Part shown: positions 1 to 5,644 of the stretch, piece after piece
Numbering within the stretch: position 1 is the first letter of the stretch
Layout: each line of letters opens with the position of its first letter
Assembly: GCA_965370435.1 (NCBI GenBank)
Contig: CBDUUP010000248.1
Location: forward strand, 1-6,953
DNA from: CBDUUP01 sp965370435
Lineage (GTDB): Bacteria; Chloroflexota; Anaerolineae; Anaerolineales; UBA11579
Length of the DNA stretch: 6,953 bases
Reading direction: 5' to 3'
Position numbers and translations under genes: made by a program
The notes under the pieces: generated by a model
The model's database searches: none
What the model was told of the DNA's origin: nothing
What the model saw: the letters and a program-made list of their open reading frames with translations, nothing else

Positions 1-2
1 TG

Positions 3-740
3 GAGAGAATTTATATTGACAATTTAGTTGGTGTCATCTCCCAGAAACATATAGATACAACAAATCCAGATCGTGCTTCGACCGCTCAGGGGGTAGGATC
101 TGCACAAGCAGAAAAGGCCACCCGAAATCTGCCTGTGGCTAGAGATGATTCAAGGTTCAATTTAATCAAAAAGGTTGATGTAATTAATGAAATAAATACA
201 CTCATTGATAATCACAATGTTGGGCTATTAGAAGGAACCCAAGGGACCGGGCTAAGTTTATCAAACTATTGGTATCCTTATTGTACGTCTAGAGATGTCT
301 ATGCCTCAAGCATGTTATCCGATTGTGGTTTGTCTCCACTCGTGGTTAGGGACATTTACCTTGTCATTAGAACATATCCAATTAGGTTCGGAGGAAATAG
401 TGGCCCAATGGGTGAAAAAGAGTTATCTTGGGATGAAATTAGAAATAGAAGTGGTAATCCAAACTTAAAAATCGAAATGACTACAATGGGAAATATTCCA
501 AGGCGAATTAGTGAATTTTCTTGGAATGAGGCTAAACGTGCAGTTAGCATAAATCGGCCAACAATGATTTGTCTTTCTTTTGTTGATTATATTAATCATG
601 AGGATTATGGAGTGCGGGAAAAAAGAAATTTAAGTAAAAAAGCAAGAAGATTCATTGATACTATTGAAGATGAACTAAAAGTTCCTGTAGCCTTGATCTC
701 TACTGGACCATTGGAACACCATACCATTGAATGGACATAA
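3..740 (+). CDS. purA: Adenylosuccinate synthetase homologue (PurA/PurZ superfamily), 5'-truncated by the window edge
   Basis: PurA joins IMP and aspartate, using GTP, to make adenylosuccinate, the step before AMP; phage PurZ does the same to dGMP. The frame is open to the left edge, so the gene starts outside the window; the GTG at 135 is internal, because family motifs lie upstream of it. Numbering the visible residues from position 3: STAQGVGSA (26-34) corresponds to the family's TGxGIGPA segment, EGTQG (77-81) to EGAQG, YPYCTSRD (91-98) to YPxVTS, GLSP (109-112) to GLGP, RTYPIRFGGNSGP (123-135) to the KAYxTRVG region, and LISTGP (231-236) to the usual C-terminal ISTGP. TSRD instead of TSSN and GGNSG after the arginine recall archaeal and phage PurZ-type members. 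The loop TTMGNIPRR (160-168) departs from the usual TTxTGRxRR. The P-loop and catalytic Asp (Ser in PurZ) lie upstream, so PurA and PurZ cannot be told apart. The family is clear; the substrate is not. Confidence 0.88.
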   Translation, partial: ERIYIDNLVGVISQKHIDTTNPDRASTAQGVGSAQAEKATRNLPVARDDSRFNLIKKVDVINEINTLIDNHNVGLLEGTQGTGLSLSNYWYPYCTSRDVYASSMLSDCGLSPLVVRDIYLVIRTYPIRFGGNSGPMGEKELSWDEIRNRSGNPNLKIEMTTMGNIPRRISEFSWNEAKRAVSINRPTMICLSFVDYINHEDYGVREKRNLSKKARRFIDTIEDELKVPVALISTGPLEHHTIEWT

Positions 741-747
741 TATTATA

Positions 748-1572
748 ATGTATTGTCAAGATAGGGACATAATTTCGGACCTGCTTGGGTCGTCATCTTT
801 TGCTGAAGTCTATGACAAATATAGACCCCATCTCCCAAAGGCACTTATTAAAACATTGTTAGATATTGTTGGGATGGATACAATTGGTTTAGTAGTAGAT
901 TTAGGGTGTGGAACTGGCCTATCAACACTCGCTTGGAGTAATTTTGCTGAGTATGTAATTGGGATTGATTCTAATAATGACTTTTTAAGTTTAGCAAATG
1001 ATAAACTTTCATCTGGGAAATATCCCAATGTGCAATTTGAAAAATCAAGTGCTAATTCAACGGGGTTAAAGGACTCTTCTGTGACAATTGTTACATGTGC
1101 ACAATCCTTGCATTGGATGGAACCAGCGCCCACGTTTAGAGAAATAAACAGAATTCTTGCACCAGGTGGTGTATTTATTGCTTATGATTACACTCTCCCC
1201 CCACTAATTAATTGGGAGGTGTCAAGAGATTTTAATGTATTTATTAAAGCTGTAAATAATTTTGAGAAGAAGACTGGAACAGGTGGTTTTGGAAAATATT
1301 ATTGGAAAAAAGATCGGTTTGCTCAATATTTTCGCGAGTCAGGATATTTTCAGTATTCGAATAACTTTTGTTTTACTAGTAAAGCTAAATATGATCTACA
1401 AAGATTAATTGGACTCGCATTTTCATATACGGACATATGGTCATTGATTGATGTCGGATTTACTCTAGAAGAGTTAGGGATATTAAACCTTATCCAATCC
1501 GCAAATGAGAAATTTGACGAGAGTGTAAAAGAATATTTTCTCGATTATCAAGTGAATTTCGGAATAAAATAA
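748..1572 (+). CDS. Class I SAM-dependent methyltransferase, small-molecule type
   Basis: Predicted cytosolic methyltransferase with a Rossmann-type SAM fold, about 274 residues. Numbering from the alternative TTG start at 727: motif I is VVDLGCGTG (56-64); the ribose-binding acid is D81 in VIGID; AQSLHWME (125-132) and LAPGGVFIAYDY (144-155) are the post-motif strands typical of the Methyltransf_11 group. The QxxHW signature and the Y-x-x-x-RP segment near the N-terminus (KYRPHLP, 31-37) resemble the trans-aconitate methyltransferase-like branch, which acts on small molecules. No DNA-methylase (D/N)PP(Y/F) motif is seen. The substrate is unknown. ATG 748 starts 7 bases after the purA-like stop; TTG 727 would overlap that gene by 14 bases. 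Neither has a clear Shine-Dalgarno sequence, so translation is probably coupled to the upstream gene, and the ATG is preferred. Base composition is AT-rich like its neighbours. The two genes probably form one operon. Confidence 0.88.
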   Translation: MYCQDRDIISDLLGSSSFAEVYDKYRPHLPKALIKTLLDIVGMDTIGLVVDLGCGTGLSTLAWSNFAEYVIGIDSNNDFLSLANDKLSSGKYPNVQFEKSSANSTGLKDSSVTIVTCAQSLHWMEPAPTFREINRILAPGGVFIAYDYTLPPLINWEVSRDFNVFIKAVNNFEKKTGTGGFGKYYWKKDRFAQYFRESGYFQYSNNFCFTSKAKYDLQRLIGLAFSYTDIWSLIDVGFTLEELGILNLIQSANEKFDESVKEYFLDYQVNFGIK

Positions 1573-1581
1573 TCTAACCAT

Positions 1582-1610
1582 TTGACAATATAAATATTTA
1601 AGTGGATAAA
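1582..1610 (+). promoter_or_regulatory. Candidate sigma70-type promoter for the 320-residue membrane protein
   Basis: A perfect -35 TTGACA (1582-1587) is followed after 17 bases by GATAAA (1605-1610), a 4/6 match to TATAAT. Transcription would start near 1617, giving a leader of about 65 bases before the ATG at 1683. AT-rich DNA produces chance matches, but the exact -35 and ideal spacing favour a real promoter. It would let the third gene be expressed apart from the purA-like/methyltransferase pair. Confidence 0.45.
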
Positions 1611-1682
1611 AGTAACTTCCTAATGAGAATTGATAATTTATTGAGTGTTTTCCCAATAGTTTAAATGTAAGGAGAGTATAAA

Positions 1683-2645
1683 ATGCTTTTTGAGATAAGC
1701 GGTTCGATAGACCAAAACCTAACACTCGAAAAATTCAATATGACCTCATACATAGATACCTACGAGAGGGGAATGGTTACATCCTATGCCGAAATTTGCT
1801 CTGCACTAAAAGGGGATATTACTTTAATAACTCCAAAAGAAACAAAAATTGAAACTAAAGAAGAGTTATACATGGATGAAAACGTTTGCGCTAAACTTTT
1901 TTCCAAATACAAACATTTAGGCGGCGGAGTTCACGAACAAGAGTTTGGAGGGAATACTTTGACGATTGTTCCTATCAAATGTGCAATACATAAAGTCGCA
2001 CCACCAAGGGGACACCTAGAAGGATATGATGCTCATAAAATAAGTTTTACCGATACCCCCCCAAAAGATAGGTCATGGGGAACCTGGATAAAATGGTCTC
2101 AATCAAGTCGTGTAACAGTAGATGGGAATACCAAAACACCAGTTCAAATTGAGATAAAAGCGGAAAATATTACTATTAAGAATCTATATTTCTTCATCGT
2201 ACAGCCGTTATCTTACCGGTCGGAGAATTCGTCATATGAGGTACTATCAGAGGGTAAATCTCTTGCAGAATCTCTTATCACACGGGACGTCATTTTTGAG
2301 TCACAAGTACCTTCAGACTTTCCAATCTTCCCTGAGTGGGATGGTATATTTCGTGGACGAAAACTGCTTAGAAATCGAAGGCCAATTCACCTTGAAGATA
2401 ACAACAAAATATTAATTCAGTTTAGTTCAATTTCAGAGTCCCTCGCAGCTAGAAGATTATTTCGAACATACTTAGCCAGCTTAGTATTCGCATTGGCCAT
2501 TGGTATCTTTGCTAATGGCTTATTCGGATTGTTATTGAATAGAGCATCGGGAATAGATTATTTAGTAGTGACGATTACGATTTTTTGGTTAATTATTGCA
2601 ATTGTAGCTGGAATCCTAGGTTTTCAGAATTTTAAATTTCCGTGA
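1683..2645 (+). CDS. Uncharacterised 320-residue protein with a C-terminal two-helix membrane hairpin
   Basis: I do not recognise the family. The start is well supported: AAGGAG at 1669-1674 sits 8 bases before ATG 1683. Residues 1-255 look soluble, with no signal peptide, and have a mixed to beta-rich character; residues 152-175 alternate like successive beta strands. Two hydrophobic segments follow at about 262-285 and 292-314, with only a short loop (NRASGI) between them and a four- to six-residue tail. The basic cluster RRLFR (257-261) just before the first helix suggests, by the positive-inside rule, that the large N-terminal domain is cytosolic and the helices form a hairpin anchor. Three cysteines (39, 69, 100) show no metal-site spacing. 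A cytosolic domain joined to a membrane hairpin is an architecture seen in some membrane-acting immunity effectors, but also in ordinary anchored proteins; no homology supports either reading. It follows the methyltransferase on the same strand after 110 bases and seems to have its own promoter. Confidence 0.85.
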   Translation: MLFEISGSIDQNLTLEKFNMTSYIDTYERGMVTSYAEICSALKGDITLITPKETKIETKEELYMDENVCAKLFSKYKHLGGGVHEQEFGGNTLTIVPIKCAIHKVAPPRGHLEGYDAHKISFTDTPPKDRSWGTWIKWSQSSRVTVDGNTKTPVQIEIKAENITIKNLYFFIVQPLSYRSENSSYEVLSEGKSLAESLITRDVIFESQVPSDFPIFPEWDGIFRGRKLLRNRRPIHLEDNNKILIQFSSISESLAARRLFRTYLASLVFALAIGIFANGLFGLLLNRASGIDYLVVTITIFWLIIAIVAGILGFQNFKFP

Positions 2646-2761
2646 GTGACTAACGCCATAATAGGTGCCAGTCCTCATAATAGTCCAACCGGCTGAATTT
2701 GTGTAGTTTGGACCAGGACCACAGCTGGAGCTGGTGGGGCGATATAGGGGCAGACGCAAAG

Positions 2762-2867
2762 GTGTCTATTGTGTATATCGGTAAAAAATGCCCATTACAC
2801 CCATATATAGGGGGTAAACGTGTCTATTTTGTCTATCCCATCTAATAATGTCCATTGTACGTCATCA
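2762..2867. repeat. Cluster of imperfect 18-base direct repeats, possible transposase-binding sites
   Basis: GTGTCTATTGTGTATATC (2762-2779) and GTGTCTATTTTGTCTATC (2820-2837) agree at 16 of 18 positions. A third copy, ATGTCCATTGTACGTCATC (2849-2867), fits with one extra base, and a weak fourth lies at 2788-2805 (ATGCCCATTACACCCATA). Their starts are 26, 32 and 29 bases apart. Repeated sites at such spacing next to a terminal TGTC (GACA at 2878-2881 on this strand) occur at the ends of Tn7- and Tn5053-type transposons. They could also be binding sites for an unidentified regulator or a replication protein. The first and third copies are certain as a repeat; the function is inferred. Confidence 0.6.
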
Positions 2868-2956
2868 GAACATTTGGGACAAAATTAGTTGGAAGAATTA
2901 GAGACTATTCATCCTTGAGCTAGTAGCATTATACACCGACACGCATCAAGTGTTGC

Positions 2957-2975
2957 TTATGGCGGAGTGCCATAG
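2957..2975. other. Short inverted repeat (hairpin)
   Basis: TATGGC (2958-2963) and GCCATA (2969-2974) form a perfect six-base-pair stem around a five-base loop, with one more G-T pair outside. It lies about 90 bases past the korB stop in the direction of korB transcription. There is no T-run after it on either strand, so it could slow decay of the korAB transcript but is not a typical terminator. Confidence 0.35.
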
Positions 2976-3014
2976 CATGCTTCTTAGACCCTGAAATGGG
3001 CATACTATCGGCCA

Positions 3015-3054
3015 AACCTGCGGGAGGTTGCACGTTCTGAGCGATCTGAATCGC
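3015..3054 (-). other. Two small hairpins just downstream of korB
   Basis: GCGAT/ATCGC (3041-3045 and 3050-3054, four-base loop) and AACCT/AGGTT (3015-3019 and 3025-3029, five-base loop) follow the korB stop within 50 bases on the minus strand. They may help end or stabilise the korAB message. The stems are short and no T-run follows, so termination is uncertain. Confidence 0.3.
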
Positions 3055-3061
3055 TATTAGT

Positions 3062-4393
3062 CTAAATATCTTGGATCAATCCCTCAGCGGCTTCAATAGC
3101 GGCTAGATTCTCCTGGGCGAATTCCGGGCGCAGGGAAACGGCTTCTCGGAAGGCCTCCAGGGGATAGAGCTGCGAATGGCGCAAGACCTCCGCCAGGGCC
3201 ATCATAGCCCAATGGGTTTTCTTTTTATTTGTATTACCGAAGTCCAGGGGGATTATTCTGGCGGCGGTCTCCAGGGGGAGGAGGTCGGCGTTGATGTACA
3301 AGGCAGCCTCTTGGGTGAGGGATGCGATGCGGGCCTGTTCCTGGTTTAGCCCTTCCGATGAGAGTACAACCATGATGTCGGGTTGGGAGATTCCGGTGAA
3401 CAGAATCTCCTCCGGGCTGAGGATCACCTCGGAGACGGAGTAGCCCGATTGGACGGTGATCGGGTTGTTGTGCCGCTGAGTCGCCCACAGTCCAGAGAGC
3501 GCCGCGCCTCGGCTGAACGCGGCTCCCGCCGACCGCACCTTCGCTCCGGCGGCTCCGGCGATGATGCAATGGCGTTGGGTGTTGACCTGGCTTTCATATT
3601 TTGGCTCCAGCGGGCGGCCGGCCAGGGTGGGCTGGCTTCGCTGTGGAGCGGTTGCGGTTCGGTAGGCCCGGCTGTATTCGTCTCTCGCCTCCCGGTGGAC
3701 GACGCCGGTTTGGTAGCCCAGGTCGGCTATGGCTCGTTTGGTGGGGAGGAATTCTTTCTGGCCTTTATTGAATTTGACATACCATGCGGTGCATGGCTCC
3801 CAGATGTCAATCAGGGAAAAGCCCTCGTTCTGGATGGCTTCAACCATCAAATCGTCCAAATCCTTATCGGAGGAGGTGGTCCGGGCCACAAAGCTGGCCC
3901 CATTGACCGCCACCGTTTGGCAGATATTCATGGGACGCTCCAGGTGTCCATGCCCGGAGATGACGGTGTTGGCTCCGGTGGGGGTGCTGACCGAATGCTC
4001 TCCCCCCGTCATCCCATAGTTGAGATTATTGAAGACCATGACGGCAACTCCGATATTGCGCCGAGCGGCGTTGATCAGGTGATGCCCGCCGATCCCACAG
4101 CCCCCGTCGCCCATCAGGACGATGACGGTCAGGTCGGGGTTTGCCAGTTTGATCCCGGTGGCGTAGGTGACCGAGCGGCCATGCAGCCCGTGAAAGGCGT
4201 TGGCAGCGAAAAACTTGTCGGAGAGGCCGCTGCATCCAATGTCGGAGACGATGACGACCTTGCGGGGGTCAATTTGCAGCTTGACCAGCGCATCGTTCAG
4301 GCGGTCTAGTATTCCCCCATGACCGCAGCCTGGACAGAAGGGATAGGGCAAGGTGTCTTCATTCAGGTAACTCGTATAGGTCGTATCAACCAT
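3062..4393 (-). CDS. korB: 2-oxoacid:ferredoxin oxidoreductase, fused beta and gamma subunits
   Basis: With KorA this enzyme decarboxylates a 2-oxoacid using thiamine diphosphate and an Fe-S cluster, forming acyl-CoA and reduced ferredoxin. Residues 1 to about 230 are the beta subunit: CPGCGHG (20-26), the diphosphate/Mg motif GDGGCGIGGHH (95-105) and the NN (122-123) that closes it, then YGMTGG (126-131). C20, C23, C54 and C201 are spaced like the four cluster ligands of characterised beta subunits. After a hydrophilic linker (about 233-271), residues 272-443 match the gamma subunit (POR/KOR gamma fold), with IIAGAAGAKVRSAG (277-290) in place of the usual GxGGQG loop and a C-terminal helical tail. 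At 443 residues it is far longer than a lone beta subunit (about 280-300). ATG 4393 has AAGGTG six bases upstream, inside the end of korA, and starts 3 bases after the korA stop, so the two are cotranscribed. The 2-oxoacid used (2-oxoglutarate, branched-chain or other) cannot be read from the sequence. Confidence 0.93.
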   Translation of the reverse strand: MVDTTYTSYLNEDTLPYPFCPGCGHGGILDRLNDALVKLQIDPRKVVIVSDIGCSGLSDKFFAANAFHGLHGRSVTYATGIKLANPDLTVIVLMGDGGCGIGGHHLINAARRNIGVAVMVFNNLNYGMTGGEHSVSTPTGANTVISGHGHLERPMNICQTVAVNGASFVARTTSSDKDLDDLMVEAIQNEGFSLIDIWEPCTAWYVKFNKGQKEFLPTKRAIADLGYQTGVVHREARDEYSRAYRTATAPQRSQPTLAGRPLEPKYESQVNTQRHCIIAGAAGAKVRSAGAAFSRGAALSGLWATQRHNNPITVQSGYSVSEVILSPEEILFTGISQPDIMVVLSSEGLNQEQARIASLTQEAALYINADLLPLETAARIIPLDFGNTNKKKTHWAMMALAEVLRHSQLYPLEAFREAVSLRPEFAQENLAAIEAAEGLIQDI

Positions 4394-4396
4394 CGG

Positions 4397-5509
4397 TCAC
4401 ACCTTTTCCAGGATCTCTTGCGGGGTGATCAATTCACCGTCCACTCGATGGACGCCAATCACTTGCTGGTCATCCCGGGCTAATCGCTCAATCTCCCGGC
4501 GGTATTGCCCCAGGTTGAGTTCGGCGACGATGATCCGGTTCATCCCCTGCATGGCGGCGCGGAGCTGTTTTTCGGGGAGCGGCCACAAGGACTGCACCGT
4601 CAGGGAGGAGATTTTCCTCCCCTCCTGCCGGGCTATCTCTACCGCCGCGTAGGTGGAGCGCGCCGTGATGCCATAGCTGATGAGGAGGGTTTCAGCGCCG
4701 TCTTGGCAGTCGGTTTTCACCTGGGCGATCTCATCCTTGTGTTCTTCGATTTTCGCAGACAGGCGCTGGTTTAGGCGGCCCACCACCTCAGTTTTCTTGG
4801 AGAGGTAGCCGCGTTCGTCGTGGGAGGAGGTGGTGAAGCGGAGGATGTGCGGCCCACCGAAAGGCGACATGGGCGGGACATCCGACAACTGCTCAACCCG
4901 AGAGGGGAAAAATTCATCCTCCGCGGGGGCCAGGCGTCTTTCCCTGACCGGGGTTTGGATGAACGCGCCGCTCTCCACGGTGGTGTTGGTCGCCACCATC
5001 TCTTTGTCGGCAGCCAGAAAAACCGGAACTCGGAAACGTTCTGCCAGATCGAAGGCGCGCAGGGTCAAACTGTAGCAATCGGCCACGCTGTCCGGGCAAA
5101 GCACGATGACCGGATAGCCTCCCGACGTACTCCAGCGCAAGAATTGGATGTCTCCCTGCGCGCCGGTGGTGGCGGCGCCGGTGGCCGGCCCCATGCGCTG
5201 GCAGTCCACGATGACCATAGGGACCTCCCCCATGATCGCTAGGCCGATATTTTCGCTGTACAGGCTGATGCCGGGGCCGCTGGTGGCCGTCATCACCCTG
5301 GCCCCCGTCATGGCAGCCCCGATACAGAAGCCCATCGAAGCGATCTCGTCCTCCGCCTGGATGGCGACGCCGCCCACTTTGGGCAGCTCACGGGTCATAT
5401 GAATTAATATGGGGGTTGCAGGGGTGATGGGATACCCGGCGAAGAAGTTGCATCCGGCCTGGATCGCCCCTCTCGCTATGGCTTCAGATCCGTTGATGAA
5501 TTCTTTCAT
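4397..5509 (-). CDS. korA: 2-oxoacid:ferredoxin oxidoreductase, alpha subunit
   Basis: Partner of the beta-gamma protein encoded immediately downstream. The 370-residue length is normal for a separate alpha subunit with no gamma fusion. Visible family features are AIARGAIQAGCNFFAGYPITP (10-30), with the conserved GYPITP that contributes to the 2-oxoacid/cofactor site; QAEDEIASMGFCIGAAMTGA (51-70); TSGPGISLYSE (76-86) in the pyrimidine-binding domain; HDERGY (230-235); and, in the C-terminal transketolase-like domain, LWPLPEKQL (308-316) and AELNLGQYRREIER (329-342). The start is supported by AGGAG (complement of 5515-5519) five bases before the ATG. It is the first gene of a two-gene operon, with a promoter at 5549-5578 and a 3-base gap to korB. 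No delta (ferredoxin-like) subunit gene is adjacent: the next gene upstream is an aminopeptidase with its own terminator. 2-oxoglutarate is the commonest substrate for this subgroup, but 2-oxoisovalerate or another 2-oxoacid is possible. Confidence 0.93.
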   Translation of the reverse strand: MKEFINGSEAIARGAIQAGCNFFAGYPITPATPILIHMTRELPKVGGVAIQAEDEIASMGFCIGAAMTGARVMTATSGPGISLYSENIGLAIMGEVPMVIVDCQRMGPATGAATTGAQGDIQFLRWSTSGGYPVIVLCPDSVADCYSLTLRAFDLAERFRVPVFLAADKEMVATNTTVESGAFIQTPVRERRLAPAEDEFFPSRVEQLSDVPPMSPFGGPHILRFTTSSHDERGYLSKKTEVVGRLNQRLSAKIEEHKDEIAQVKTDCQDGAETLLISYGITARSTYAAVEIARQEGRKISSLTVQSLWPLPEKQLRAAMQGMNRIIVAELNLGQYRREIERLARDDQQVIGVHRVDGELITPQEILEKV

Positions 5510-5548
5510 TTATGCTCCTGGTCAGGTTTCCGCGGCCCGGCCAGGGTC

Positions 5549-5578
5549 ATTATCCCACATCCTGAGAGGCATTGTCAG
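5549..5578 (-). promoter_or_regulatory. Candidate sigma70-type promoter of korAB
   Basis: Read on the minus strand, CTGACA (5/6 to TTGACA; complement of 5573-5578) is followed after 18 bases by GATAAT (5/6 to TATAAT; complement of 5549-5554). Transcription would begin near 5542, about 33 bases before the korA ATG. It lies between the aminopeptidase terminator and korA, exactly where a promoter is needed. The G/C-rich leader that follows (5531-5545) contains overlapping GGCC repeats of unknown meaning. Confidence 0.6.
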
Positions 5579-5594
5579 CCGACGGTGACTCTCC

Positions 5595-5631
5595 CATTAA
5601 ATAGAAACGGGCGGCGAGTGACCGCCGCCCG
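5595..5631 (-). terminator. Intrinsic terminator of the aminopeptidase gene
   Basis: A nine-base-pair GC-rich stem (5608-5616 with 5623-5631, six-base loop) is followed on the minus strand by TTTCTATTT (complement of 5599-5607). It starts 13 bases after the aminopeptidase stop codon. Stem strength, T-rich tail and position fit a rho-independent terminator, so the aminopeptidase and korAB are separate transcription units. Confidence 0.8.
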
Positions 5632-5644
5632 CAATTGTAGGAGG

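Larger units (their letters stand above)
2646..3061. other. Gene-free boundary between two converging gene blocks
   Basis: No convincing coding region is visible in these 416 bases. The plus-strand genes end at 2645 and the minus-strand korB ends at 3062, so this is a convergent intergenic region. It holds, left to right: a short direct repeat CATAATAG at 2657-2664 and 2676-2683; an imperfect GC-rich inverted repeat around 2719-2738; the repeated motif cluster at 2762-2867; a hairpin at 2957-2975; and two small hairpins next to the korB stop. None of the hairpins is followed by a T-run on either strand, so no intrinsic terminator is called for either converging operon. Base composition shifts from AT-rich to GC-rich across the region. 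Confidence 0.7.

Noticed and set aside
135..740. GTG at 135 as the start of a complete 201-residue protein
   Set aside because: The frame continues to the left edge without a stop, and PurA-family residues (STAQGVGSA) occur upstream of this GTG, so the gene is truncated by the window, not short.
810..1133. 107-codon minus-strand frame inside the methyltransferase
   Set aside because: Antisense to the SAM-binding motif I region of a well-supported gene; no motif and no ribosome site of note.
2719..2738. GC-rich inverted repeat as a terminator for the 320-residue protein gene
   Set aside because: The stem has a bulge and a tiny loop, and is followed by GGGGC rather than a T-run.
2762..2867. 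CRISPR array
   Set aside because: Copies are only 18 bases, diverged, and separated by about 8-40 bases of irregular length; this does not match CRISPR repeat and spacer structure.
3383..4309. 308-codon open frame on the plus strand, opposite korB
   Set aside because: It is antisense to a clear KorB with conserved motifs; long antisense open frames are common opposite GC-rich codons, and its translation shows no recognisable motif.
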